Below are positions 52,001 to 63,800 of a stretch of DNA of 64,000 bases, piece by piece. This stretch comes from Bugula neritina. Its lineage: Eukaryota > Bryozoa > Gymnolaemata > Cheilostomatida > Bugulidae. The stretch is from NCBI GenBank assembly GCA_964035545.1, contig OZ037769.1:5144429-5208428 (forward strand). Reading direction: 5' to 3'. The notes below the pieces were generated by a model, which worked only from the letters and a program-made list of their open reading frames with translations, was not told the origin of the DNA and searched no databases. The translations under genes were made by a program, and so were the position numbers. Position 1 is the first letter of the stretch; every line of letters begins with the position of its first letter.

Positions 52001-54318
52001 AGCTGCTACTTTAGATTTGACCTAATCATCATTAGCAAATTAATGTTGCTTTATTTTAATTTAGTAACATTTATATATGTACAATGTAGGCCAAATCTAT
52101 CTTAAAATAAATATAAAGGAGTCATTAACTCAAAGATCTCACTTGACTTAAACAAAATAAACTAGAGGATGAAAAATAATTGCCCCCCACTGGGATTCAA
52201 TTATGAAAATATGCTAAATTATGCTAACCTTTACACCACAGGGACCACTGGGTACTTACAACACTACAGTGGAGTGGCTGTTATAACTAGCTTTAAAATT
52301 TAATGAATCTCTATGAATATAAAAAATGTATAATATTGTGCTTATGGAATTGCTAGTGGTAGCATATTATCATTATAGGTAATTGTCTCTCTAATTTTTA
52401 AAACAAGTTATCAAGTTTTGGTACAAGAACATTTTGTATATTACCAAATGGAATAAAATGAACAAATGAAAGCTGTGTTAAATACATAATGCGAAACTTT
52501 TCAAACAATAATTTAGGGAGACTTTGGAGATGTATCTTCAAGAAAAAAGCTGCGGGAAAGACTGCACTGTAAGTCTTTCAAATGGTACTTGAAAAACATT
52601 TTTCCTGAAAGATTTATTCCGAGTGATGCTATTTACAGCGGACAAGTGAGTAATTTATTTGGTTATAAGCAAGCATTGAATCAAATTTACTTTTAATATA
52701 ACAATTCTAAGATTATCCTAAGTGTATATTCAAATAAACATATAATAATTAATATGATATTGAGAGATGAACAACAAATATGTGATACTTAGTCTGGCTT
52801 TTGAATTCAGTTTGTTTTCAGTTTATTTTGCATTACTTTTTAGTAATAAACTTTACTAATTTTTTTAATAAATTTTCTTCAAAACTTCTAACAAACTTTT
52901 GGTGATAAAGTAAAATGCTTTGCTAAAAAAAGCTTTTACACCTTCTTTAAAATAATCGGTAGTTTTTATTTTCATTAAAATGTTGCATATTATACAAATT
53001 TAAACATGGCAAGAAGTTTAAATACGTATATAATAAATATTTAAGCTTCTGTAACACATTTATAACATATGTACCTACAAAAAAATCCCTGATTTATGTA
53101 GATACAAAACAAAGCTGCACATATGTGTGTAGACGGAATATTAGGTCGACCAGGTCAGTTGGTAGACTTAAAGCCATGCAACTCGACATTCAAAAGTCAG
53201 AAGTGGCTGATGAGCAAGATGGGTGAGATCAGGAGAGATGAAGACTGCATGGAACACACAAATCACAAATCCATCACAACTTATCTTTGTCACGGCCAGC
53301 AGAGTGTGCAGATGTGGCAGTATAAAGAAGTAAGTCACCATCAGTATAATTAAGTAAGTCATTAGTATCAAGAAGTAAGTTATTATTCGTATAAAAAAGT
53401 GAGTTACCAACCGTATAAATTGATGTAAGTTATGTCTACCAGTATACAGAAGTAAGTCATTAATATAAATTGAAGTAAGTTATCAACCGTAGAAAGAAGT
53501 AAGTCATTATCAGTATAAAAAGTAAATCACCAGTATAAAGGAGTAAGTTACCATTCTTATAAAGAAGTGAGTCATCAGTATAAAGTAGTAAGTTACCATC
53601 AGTATAAAGAAGTAAGTCACCATCAGTATGAAGAAGTAAGTTACCATCAGTATAAAGAAGTAAGTCACCATCAGTATGAAGAAGTAAGTTACCATCAGTA
53701 TAAAGAAGTAAGTCACCATCAGTATGAAGAAGTAAGTTACTATCAGTATAAAGAAGTAAGTTACTATCAGTATAAAGAAGTAAATCACCATCAGTATAAA
53801 AAAGTAAGTTACCATTCCTATAAAGAAGTAAGTTACCATCAGTATAAAGAAGTAAGTTATCATCAGTATAAAGAAGTAAGTTACCATCAGTATGAAGAAG
53901 TAAGTTACCATCAGTATAAAGAAGTAAGTCACCATAAGTATAAAGAAGTAAGTTACCATCAGTATAAAGAAGTAAGTTATCATCAGTATAAAGAAGTAAC
54001 CTGTTACTTTTGGCATTGAATTGTATTTCACCTAAAGTCGGACCATTATACAGTGCGTGTTTCACTTTAATTCAAATGTGTTTTCTATGTTGCTATTTAA
54101 CACTAACTACATTAACTTATTGTGTTAAATTACATTGATATTTTGTGTTAAGTATATAAATATATATTAAAAATTTATTGAAGGCCTCCATTCTTTATAA
54201 TCCAAGTTCTGAAAAGTGCTTAGAAGCAGGACCTGGAGGGAAAAATCTAATAATGTCTGTTTGTAATGCAACCAACTCCAGACAACATTGGGACTGGAAA
54301 TTAAATACAGCATCATGA
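43931..54318 (+). CDS. GALNT: Polypeptide N-acetylgalactosaminyltransferase, paralogue A (11 exons)
   Basis: Transfers GalNAc from UDP-GalNAc to Ser/Thr to begin mucin-type O-glycans in the Golgi. Exons: 43931-44070, 47167-47384, 47689-47842, 48823-48989, 49546-49710, 49926-50128, 50840-51018, 51804-51930, 52517-52645, 53102-53329, 54184-54318. Phases agree, giving 614 aa. Exon 1 encodes a short basic tail and a type II anchor ([19 protein letters not shown]). Exon 2 is a low-complexity stem with a duplicated HNKHKATS. The catalytic domain has [36 protein letters not shown], a metal-binding D-x-H in [45 protein letters not shown] and a VGHLAK histidine. Exons 9-11 hold a ricin-type lectin with QKW, QMW and HWDW. 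The link between exons 6 and 7 (NNDM/SPVMVGG) is about four residues shorter than usual. ATG 43931 and 43934 are adjacent and either may serve. AATAAA overlaps the last base of the stop. Confidence 0.92.
44180..44385 (+). repeat. SINE copy in GALNT-A intron 1
   Basis: Shares CATAGGTGATGTTAGGAAGG, CATCCAGTCATAACTA, a CCTTAGCC-type motif and TTTCTCACAGGGATAG with the other copies. The tRNA-like head is decayed (TTACTGGTTCTATCCCC as B-box remnant). Confidence 0.7.
45989..46072. repeat. (TA)n microsatellite in GALNT-A intron 1
   Basis: About 42 uninterrupted TA units, the longest pure dinucleotide array in the window. Confidence 0.95.
46495..46660 (-). repeat. tRNA-like repeat, second family (SINE-like)
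   Basis: On the minus strand: GTGTGGCCATTGGGATAGCT, then CATTGGTTCAAACCTTGC resembling a B box, then a body with GTCAAGACGGGCATCTAACC. Only one copy is seen in the window. Confidence 0.4.
47964..48036 (+). repeat. tRNA-like sequence in GALNT-A intron 3
   Basis: TGCCCCTGTAGCATAGTTGG then GTTAGC, a self-complementary GCTTGC...GCAAGC, and GGTTCGAATCCC near the 3' end. A- and B-box positions are right, but the T stem has mismatches and the acceptor is one base out of register. I therefore call it a tRNA pseudogene or SINE head rather than a functional tRNA. A related minus-strand copy at 52183-52262 shares its 3' flank CAATTATTTT. Confidence 0.5.
49331..49466. repeat. (TATAA)n microsatellite in GALNT-A intron 4
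   Basis: About 27 pentamer units with one TATAACATAA variant. Paralogue B has only about two units at the equivalent place (near 62380). Confidence 0.95.
51375..51690. mobile_element. Non-autonomous hAT element (MITE) in GALNT-A intron 7
   Basis: 316 bp. The ends CAGGGCTGTCCAAC and GTTGGACACCCCTG are inverted repeats, and it is flanked by a perfect 8-bp duplication GTCTAGCC (51367-51374 and 51691-51698), the hAT signature. It contains no transposase. The equivalent intron of paralogue B lacks it (near 63853-63870). Confidence 0.9.
52183..52262 (-). repeat. tRNA-like sequence in GALNT-A intron 8
   Basis: On the minus strand: CCCTGTGGTGTAAAGGTTAG, then ATTGAATCCCAGTGGGGGGC and CAATTATTTT. It resembles the 47964 copy in its last third and is too decayed to be a tRNA gene. 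Confidence 0.45.
53318..54000 (+). repeat. 24-bp minisatellite repeating the exon-10 5' splice site
   Basis: Units of AGTATAAAGAAGTAAGTYAC + CATC begin at the exon-10/intron-10 junction itself (TATAAAGAA/GTAAGT at 53329/53330). Early units (to ~53560) are irregular; later ones are regular. More than twenty units carry GTAAGT or GTGAGT. The unit length is a multiple of three, so long artefactual frames appear on both strands. Confidence 0.95.
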
Positions 54319-56796
54319 ATAAAACAAAGGAGAGCTAAAAGCAGCTGTAAGTTTGATTATAGGGGGTTGAAAAGTTATGTGTGCACCCAGTGCTGCTAAA
54401 ACAAATGATATAGTGTGACTATTAACTCTTTCCAATGTTTCAACTCATCAAAAATACAAAACCTATTATAAGAGATAACTGCAAATCAACAATACTGCTA
54501 TGAGACATAGTGTGTAATATATTTAAAGAAATGGCATTGTTTTTTATGTTGTTCAGCTGAATAGTTTGTTTAAATTATCTCCATGTGTGAAGATTCAATA
54601 GGGAGTAGTGATAATATACTGTACATAATGCGTTGATGAGATGTGTATTTTTTTGCAAAAGAGCCACAGTGGCAGTACTATTTGTTATGTAATACAGAGT
54701 GTTAAAATTAGATTTTATTAGATTGACAACTAAGATAGTCAGTAGATAAAAACAGTTCAAGAAAAACTATTTGTATCATTAACGATGTAGATGGTGCTCA
54801 CTTTAAATGTTATAATGCTTTGTAATTAAATTGTATACAATACAATTATTTGAAATCAAACTCTTGGCTTATTTTTTTTTAGAAAAAAACTGCTTGCTAA
54901 ATACAATACAAAGAGTAGAGCATAATAATTTGATAATGATATGCTACTTTAAGGCATAGAGCTAGGATATAAATTGACTGCTGAAATTGATTTTCTAGAA
55001 CATTCTAGAAGTTTCTAATTTTGCATGTTATAAGGAAATAATTATTCTGTATAAGCTAGCTTTGTGCCAACTATTGAATGCGCAATGCTCTGTGTGAGGA
55101 TACATGATCTACATTTTTACCTGCTCTATATGTTGGAGAATGTTGTTGAAAATGAGTTTCATTACACGTCTATTCTGATTGGATTGAGTTAATAATTGGG
55201 AAATAAATAAACACACGCACAAATTTTCAAAACTTCCAGCTACAAAGTATGAAATTGCGAGCCTTTTATATACATTCTGTGATGAAAACTTTCTGCAGGT
55301 GGTTTCATAATAAACTTCTTCATGTTGCATAAAACTGTGTATATAATGATTTGTTGACTGAATTATATTTTGTCAACAATGCATATAGCAAGTTGTGGCA
55401 TATATTAGAATCAGCTGTATGATAGAATATATAAAAGTGTTTATTGTGAACAGATTATTGAGACTATCATACAGTCTGGTTAAGTTAGCATCCTGTAGTA
55501 TTCTTACATTGAAAGGCTTTATATAAAATTTATAAACGGCTGTGATCTAAAAGGCTATATGATAAATGCTAAATTGTAAAGATACACTCAATTGGCTAGT
55601 AGTGGCATTGTGTGCATAGTGTTAGATGAAAATGCTTATTGTTGTGTTACAATGGATGTCATGGTGAAAAAATGTCTTTCTTGTTTTGTCTACTACGTTT
55701 TGTGAGCATTCATTTCTACATGAATTGCTGTATTGTATTGGACACAATGTGGTCTAGCATGTAAGTTAACCAACTATTGATTCATATATATTTTTTGAAT
55801 AGAATGTTAAACTGTGCTTCAATATTGATGAAGAGTTGCTAGTAAAGTAAGCTGAAATGCAGGTAAAGTAGTCATTGTACCTATATTTATTATCTTATTC
55901 TTACGTTTTACTTTTGTTAAGCTTCTTCTTATAACCAGATAATTATGATTCAAACTTTGTCTATCACACATAAACATACAAATATAGTTGATTTCATCAA
56001 GAAAAGCTAATTTATAACAGGTAAAAAATAGTTGGGAATTGCTGTGGCTTGTATTATTATGTTATGTTGCCCAGGTAGTGCTTTCATGCATGTCTGCATG
56101 TAGATAAAATCTTATTTTTAGTATTAAGGGAAGATTTACTAGGCTGGTATACTATGAAATATTTTTCTCATAGGCAGATGTTACAACGTTTAGTAACTTC
56201 TTTGTATGAATTGATTTTTTTTCATAAGTTTCCATGTTATGTTAAAATGAGTAGTCTTGTCTTTTAATCTCCAGATGTATTTGCTCAGTTTGGTTTGATT
56301 ATTTTTTGTTTTGTTGCTAAAAGTTGGTTCCTTTGTGGTTATATAATCTGGCTTTAAAGTCTGCTTCTGATGTTCCTTCGTAAGTTTGGGGTTGACTGCC
56401 GCCATTAGCTGTAACTTTAGCTTTGTATATGATACACTTGGTGAGGAATTTTCGGTCTAGTAGGCGCACTGTGTTGCTTCTACAGTTACATTCCCAAGGT
56501 GGTTGAACTGCTGGGTTGAGTAATCTTTGATTGTGGCTGTTGATTATGTTGTTTAGACTTCTCAGCAGATCACAAACTTTATAAAATTTTTGACAAAAAT
56601 AACATAAAACTCAGCTACAGCTGTGACAAACTGATCAATTACTGGAGAGCCCACCTTTTGAAGCCAGAATTATACGAGAAACATATTATATATATGTAAT
56701 TAGCACATAGCCATAAATTTCATCAAGCACCCAAGTACTGGCATTCCAACAAAAGTCAAACTTCTAAACATATTAAACAAACAAATATTCTAATTA
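54319..56796. other. GALNT-A 3' flank and AT-rich intergenic DNA
   Basis: AATAAA at 54318-54323 may end the GALNT-A transcript. Open frames such as 54575-54760, 55109-55330 and 56190-56405 lack domains, codon bias or splice context. No RNA gene recognised. Confidence 0.4.
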
Positions 56797-56798
56797 TA

Positions 56799-58570
56799 CA
56801 GTGCTGTGAAAAAGTTTAAGGACGCCTCCCTGTTTTCTATAATAGCAATGTTCCAAGTTAATTTTAAGACATAACTAAAGCATTTCCATAGGCATGGTGC
56901 CTATGGAAATGATCCTTAAGATCTCCTTATCTCATTCATATAAATTTTAAGTGTCTCTTTTTACATCCTCCAAAAATTAGGGTAAAACAATGAGATACTA
57001 TCCGTATATGGGAATTATTCGATGTTCTCAAAATTTGTGTGTACTGTAGGACATCAGAATATTTTACTTGAAACATAGAAAAATATTATATGTGAATTGT
57101 TATACACATTATAGCAGCATTGCAACACACAGTGCTTTAAATTTTAGTATCAATGTTTTGTTGGCCAGCCTTTATTCTCAATTACAAGTCGGCAGCGACG
57201 AGGTATCGACTTGCACAGCTTCTCCAACTCGTTTTCAGTCACTACATAATGCCATGCATGAATTACAGGCTCTATGAGTGTCACCTTAGTTGTTGACTTC
57301 TGTGAAGAGACTATTTTAGCCATTCTTGACCATGAATTTCTTATTGGGTTCAAGTCCCAGCTTTGTGCTGGCCAGTTAAGCATTGAGACCCTCTGCTTTT
57401 TCATCCACTTTTTAACTGTTTTTGCCCAATGGCATGGTGCATTGTCATCTTCAAATATGTTAATTTCATTTAAAAATAAGTTTTTTATGATTGGAAGATG
57501 TTTAGCATTGAGATTCTTCATATATTTTTGAGCATTAACATCATTTCAAAGCAACTACTGAGTCGGGCTACACTTTTTGATCCTATACAACCCCAGAACA
57601 TAACACCGATAGGGTGCTTAATTGTTCGAAGAATACATTAGGGGTTATATTTCTCATACTGGTACTTTTTAACACAACAGTTTCCAGCATGATTGTTCAC
57701 ATTAAATATGGATTCATCTGAAAAAATTAATTTTTTTCTAATCATTCACTGTCTAATTGCCAAGCTCCCTGGCCCACCGTAACTGGCTTTTTTGCTGCTT
57801 CTCGGTTGGTTGAGGCTTCCTCTTGCTTTGCAGCCATGTAAACCATGGCTCAGCAATCTTGCCTTATCAGGGATGTTGAAGCTGGTGTTCCTGTTGATTT
57901 TGACTATTATTTGCCTACTCAAGACTTGTTTTATGGCAATCTTTCTTGCTGATCCCAATGAGAACCTTGTCATCTCTAGGTGTGCTTATTTTTGGTCGGC
58001 CATTCTCAGGTCCATCTGCTACACTACCAGTGTCCATAAACTTCTTGATAATTTGATGTACAGTTGTCTTTACTTTGCCAACCTTTTCAGATATTTTCCT
58101 AATTGAATAACCTTCTTTGTGCAAGAAAATTATTACAAACTTTGCCTCTGAAGGAAGATTTACAGCTCTCATTTAGTCTATGCGCAGCGCCCAAGTAGAC
58201 ACCATGTAAAAGCTCACAACTAAATGACATATTTCAAATTATGAATGAAAGTCATACCTTATGATAACATGATGCCATGCACAAAGTCAAATTTCACTAT
58301 TTAGCCTTTTGTGGTTATAAAAGTTGATAAACTTTGGTTACATAAAAATACAGGAGTTGCGCTTCCCTAGCTGCTTGTGCAGTTGGCCTAAAAATGGGTA
58401 GAAAACATTACAACAGCAAGAATTTAATAGATGAAAATTGTAGAGCACATTCTAAGGGTCATTTTGATATATAGAACTTGCAGGAAAATATTAAGAACTT
58501 ACAAGAAATGCCTATTAAACAAGATACATAGAAATTTCTGCAAGCGTCCTTAAACTTTTTCACATCACTG
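56799..58570 (-). mobile_element. Tc1-like DNA transposon, inactive
   Basis: 1772 bp. Inverted ends CAGTG(C/A)TGTGAAAAAGTT + TAAGGACGC are flanked by TA on both sides (56797-56798 and 58571-58572), the Tc1/mariner target duplication. A broken transposase lies on the minus strand. Confidence 0.93.
57150..58172 (-). pseudogene. Tc1-like transposase, broken
   Basis: Read from 58172 downward. The N-terminal paired-type helix-turn-helix has FLHKEGYSIRKISEKVGK and a GRPK hook (NGRPKISTPRDD). A frameshift near 57970 moves the reading to TRFSLGSARKIAIKQVLS and GGPGSLAIRQ (57973-57746). After another break, the catalytic end at 57521-57150 has FEDDNAPCHWAK (the second Asp) and WDLNPIRNSW, where Tc1 enzymes have the catalytic Glu (PIEN). 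Frameshifts and loss of the Glu make it non-functional. Confidence 0.88.
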
Positions 58571-58823
58571 TAGTTAAAATAGATAAAAACTTTAAACTAT
58601 GACAAATACTGAGAAACGAAACTAACCTGTGCCTCTGTAGTGATTGTTGGAAGTATACCCCCAAACTTCCATCTATAAATACCTGCAAGAGAAATTGTGG
58701 CATTATATTATATTACGGAAGCCATTATAAAAGTTCCAAGAGACCATAACTTTGTTAGTGATGCCGCAATCCCATTTGGCACCACGTCACTCTGGAAGGT
58801 GGCACCGCCGGAACCCCCATCGG

Positions 58824-58852
58824 CCAATCAGAGCCAACTCTTCCGATATAAA
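58824..58852 (+). promoter_or_regulatory. Possible promoter (CCAAT and TATA motifs)
   Basis: CGGCCAATCAGAGC at 58821-58834 and TATAAA at 58847-58852, in a locally GC-richer patch about 2 kb before the GALNT-B start codon. A donor-like TATAG/GTATAT follows near 58881. The spacing between motifs is shorter than usual, so this is weak. Confidence 0.25.
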
Positions 58853-59930
58853 CAGCACATCCCGGCGCCCAGCTGTTCTATAGGTATATTCTTTTGCAAT
58901 TGTTGATGACTTTATTTCTATCTAACTGGCCTTTAAATATAGATCTTCCATAAGCATTCAATACTTTGGGTTCTCTCTCAACCTCGTAGTAAACCATACA
59001 GCAGTAATTCGTGTGTACAATAACACCCCACTCTAGTAGTTCAGAAAACTAAAGCACCTCTTTCAATTAATTGCAACTCAGATTCCTTTATTTATTAATT
59101 ATATCATATTGTAGTTCATTGTAATTAATTAGTGGGATGAAACATGTAGTGCTAGCCACTACTATTACTACTAGCCATTAGTTCAAAGTTCAAGTCAAAC
59201 ATCGGGCTGCCAAAGTGTATCTCCCTAGAGTCTAGACACAATTTTCCCTCCTTCACACTTTCCCCTCATTCACACTTTGCTGTATCCTACGATAAGTCAA
59301 AGTGTGAATAGGGGGTACCTCTCATATACACACTTACCGTACCATAGGCCGTAACAGCAAATAACAGCCATCTTTACAAATGTCTGAGCTTCCTGTACTG
59401 CGCTGGGGTACGTTAGGATCAAGCACTGCTTGATTACAAAATGCTGCAGTAGGCTCCTATTGGACAGAAAAACTTTGCACCAACTCATTGGATATAATTG
59501 TTTAATGAAGTGCTATGATCCGTTCCTAATAGCGAACTTTAGCTCGGGCACATTAAAAATGGCTGACATTTTACGTTACGGTGTAAGTTACGGTAATTTT
59601 GAAGGAGGGGTAGGGGTAAATGACAACTAGCAGTCGTTGAGTAGGCAGGAATCAAGCAATGCAATGACCTATTTAACTGAAATGGTATCCTAAACCAACA
59701 CTGAATGCTCAATTGACTATTAGATACTCATTACACCATGCTACTTTTACTACTTGAATTGATTATGTGTTATGTGATAACTTTACACTAATTAGTAAAT
59801 GATTGTACAATGCACATGTTTGAGTATCTTCCACTTGATTGCATAATCTATGTTTTTTCTTTAAAATTTCAGATATGTTTGCTCAATTTCAAAGTACTTC
59901 TCTTGGTCCTATAATTTTTAAAACTTGCTA

Positions 59931-59972
59931 GTGTGTGTGTGTGTGTGTGTGTGCGCGTGCGTGCGTGCGTGC
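59931..59972. repeat. (TG)n/(CGTG)n microsatellite
   Basis: GT repeats pass into GCGCGTGCGTGCGTGC. This is a purine-pyrimidine alternation that could adopt Z-DNA. Confidence 0.9.
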
Positions 59973-60866
59973 AAATATTGAGTCCATAAAGCCATAGACC
60001 TCCATAAACTTTACACATCTATAAAGTTAATTTATTTGTGAGTTTATTTACATTTAACCATTACACCACTTGTTATCACCTGTTCCCTGCAATTTGCAAT
60101 TGAACATATCAATAAAATATAATTGTTAATTAGGCTGTAAGTTGCTCTAAAACAGCAATTATTAACTATTTATGTAATAGTAACTGATGTATGTGAAGCA
60201 GTAATCTTAGACTGTAAGCTCACTAAATTTCTCTATGAAAGCAAAGAGTTACATTAGTTTGCTAGATATAAGGCCAGCTAAGTACAACGATTTAATTATT
60301 CTTTAATATTTGCATATGCCAATATTTATGACATTGTATACTAATGTCAGTTTGGCAACTCAGGTTGAAGATCATTATCATAACATGTTCAAACCTTTCG
60401 TTAGCAACTTGTAACAGCTACAAGTTAATTGCTATTCTTTCAAAGTCAAATCTTGAACTGAACTTCTTGAATCAGCTTTGTTAAGCCTATGAAACTGTAA
60501 TCATTTGTCATTGAACAATGAGTTGAAATTATGCACTGCTTCAGAAAAGTTGTGATCCTGGAAAAAACTTACCATTTTGCATTTATAGAATTTAATTATT
60601 ATTTTGCGAATGAGATAATTTCATGCTGCTGCCTCAATTAGGTAGGTAAGGGCTAACAAGTACTTGAACATATTAGAAATAACCATATATAGGTGATTGG
60701 ATGACAAGTATTAAACGTTGAGGATAAGTTCATGCAAAGGAAGTATGGCTATAAGCAAATAAAAATTAAGCAAATAACTAAAACATTAAGTGGCTGAAAT
60801 TATTGTAAATATGCTTTTAATTTTACCCTTAGGAATACCCCTTGGTCAATAACCTGAGCCTTGGGA

Positions 60867-63800
60867 ATGAAAATGAGAGCTCTTTACTCAAGAAAATGTA
60901 TGCCCAATCGCAAATACATGTTTGTCATCTTACTGGTATGGATTATTATTAGCTTGAAGTTGATACTATCTGCTGATAACACAGGGTTTAAAAGGTGAAT
61001 ATTGAATTCTATTTGTGCGTAATTAAAGGTAAATATTCTATCTGATTTATATACAGTTAAATTACAATGTGTTGTGTAATAGTAGATAAGTTGAATATAT
61101 TATACTATTCAGAAATTCTCTGGTGTTTAATAACAGGGATGATGTTAGAACATTACGTTTAAAGAAATACTATGACCAATCAGAAGCCAGTAAAGAACTT
61201 AGTGGTGCACAGAAACTTAACATTACCAAATCTAAAAATGACGACAGGACTAACTCATCTACACTTGGCAACAAATCTGTTAAAGAGGCCAAGCCAGAAA
61301 CTGGTCTTACAGAATTTGTTATGTCAAAATCCAATTCTACCAGAACTAAATTACCAACAAGTCTAATGCTAATCACAGAGCTGACAAGTGACGAAAATGC
61401 CCCAGGTAAAACCTTGTGATGTGAGCATAATAGAAACTTGTGACAGGTGACTAGCAATCTCTAAAAATTGTAATATTTTGGTATAATTAAAATAACGTAG
61501 TACACTTTTCGCTGCGATATCACATATGCTATATACAATTTAGGAGAGTTTGGTAGAGGTGTGACCATCGACTCAGCTAGTTTAACAGGTGAAGCAGCTA
61601 TAAGATACAAAAAAGGATTTGAAATAACTTCATACAATGAGTATTTGAGTGACATGATTTCTACCAGAAGACGTCTGCCTGATTACAGAGATCCAGGGTA
61701 AGTTTTGTTTGTCTAAACTGCTACAATATTATGGTCAGTAAAGTGATATATAGTGGTCAGCTTTTACGACAGCTTGCATCTGTCTTGATCTTAGTATATT
61801 TAAATCATAAAAATGTATCTTAAAAATAGTTTAGCAATTTATGTGTAATTCCCTGATAAAGCATTGGGCATATTTTATAGGTGTAAAGTCAAAACATATG
61901 CTGAAGAATTACCAACAACAAGCCTGATACTCATATTTCACAACGAGGCTCTCTCAGTACTACTCCGCTCTGTGTACAGCATTATAGACAGAACTAACCC
62001 TAAACTCCTTAAGGAAATCATCCTGGTTGATGACTTCTCTGATAAAAGTAGGTAGGCGGAGTGATAGATTTAAACAAAATACGCAAGTTACAATTAAAGC
62101 TTGCTTGCTCTGTTCACGCTTATAAAATCAACCTAAACTATATATGCATTAGCTTCCATCAGAACAATATTGATTTAATTTTTGTATTTATAAAAAAAAA
62201 CATAAAATTCATTTGGTTTTTAACAAATTAGTTTAGCTAAAACATCGTACATTTTTCGACGGTCATTGTTATGAATTATTGCAATGCCATAGGCAATGTT
62301 GTAAGTATTTAAATTTGTCACAATTAGGAACAGTATTAATACATTTTATATGAAAAAAAGTATATTTGTATTCAATATAATATAATTACTAAGACTTATA
62401 ATACTAAATGTTTTTGCTATACAACACATATTTGATATCAGTATACTAAAATAATTATATAATGTAGCTGGGCTAGGACAAGAACTAGATTACTATATAA
62501 AAGATCTGGAGAAAGTCAGAGTTCTTCGTCTAAAGAAAAGAGAAGGTCTAATCAGAGCCAGGTTGGCTGGTGCTAAGGCTGCTAAAGGTCAAGTCATCAC
62601 ATTCCTTGACTCTCATATCGAATGTACAGAAGGTGAGCTACAACTGAAGTTATCTTTCCTTCCTGATTACCTTATAGTGCCAGCTGTGCTCATGTAGAGA
62701 CAACCTTATACTTTTTCAGTGCTCTTCTTATTTAATTGAAAAATCAACAAAAGAACTGAACTAAATAGAAGATTGATCTACTTCTATAGATTTGAAAATA
62801 TATATTTCTTTTCTATTCCCATGATTTTCCTATAATAGTTATTACTCACATGTTACCCACAGGATGGCTAGAACCAATGCTCGAAGAGATACACAGAGAT
62901 AGAAAGACAGTCCCACAACCATCATTAGACATTATCTTACATGACACATTTGCTTTTCAACATGTTGCTGCTAAAGACATTTTTATGGGCGCTTTTGATT
63001 GGAAGATGAATTTTCTTTGGATGTTTGTGTCCAGGAGAGAGAATCAGCGGAGAAATAATGATATGGTATGCTTGGGTGGTGCTGGTTGTTTTTTGTACAA
63101 AACATGAAATATATTATAACATCAACTAACCTTGTATTTTTTTTTAGGAGCAGTAGTGGAGAAATTGAGTTAGTCTGAGTTCTTTAATTTTAGTTTTGCT
63201 CTTCTTTACTACATTTCTAATCTGGAACATTATAGCCATAGATTATATTTTCTCTGAATTGGAAGTTTGTTAACATTGTTATACAGTACACAGCTGCAAT
63301 ACATAACATTATTCTGTCTGGTGTCATTGTAGTTAGCAGCTATACAGTCTCCAGTCATGGTGGGAGGTCTGTTTTCTATAGACAGAGAATACTTCTACGA
63401 AATCGGATCTTATGATGAGGGAATGGACTTTTGGGGAGGAGAGAATGTTGAGATGTCTTTTAGAGTCTGGATGTGTGGGGGACGTGTACTGATAGTCCCG
63501 TGCTCTTCAGTAGGGCACTTGGCTAAGTGAGCTCATAGTTTTTTCTATAACTTAACAAATTTTGTACATTTCTGTTTTTCATGTATTAAATCAAAAGCTT
63601 TAAAGAATGGTAAAGGCCACTTCAAACTATTTATTCATTCATAAACTTTGCAGTCACCGCTGCAAAATTTACTTAATTACTTTTAACTAATGAAATTGGA
63701 ATGCAAATGTTTAATTCCAATGAAGGATGAATTTGCAAAGAAAAATTTTGACATTATTATGCTTGATGACTTCGAACTCAAAATTTACTCCTCATTCAAC

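Larger units (their letters stand above)
58573..60866. other. Intergenic DNA upstream of GALNT-B
   Basis: No gene supported. Contains a promoter-like stretch at 58820-58855 (separate entry) and a TG/CG dinucleotide array at 59931-59972. A small open frame at 58697-58906 spans the promoter-like stretch. Confidence 0.4.

Noticed and set aside
53318-54000. CRISPR-like array
   Set aside because: Units are directly adjacent with no unique spacers, and the DNA is eukaryotic; it is a minisatellite.
53460-54065. Long repetitive frames on both strands (up to ~200 codons)
   Set aside because: They arise because the 24-bp minisatellite unit is a multiple of three; composition is trivial and there is no start context.
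58697-58906. 69-codon open frame as a new gene
   Set aside because: No recognisable domain; it overlaps CCAAT and TATA motifs and fits a promoter or UTR patch better.
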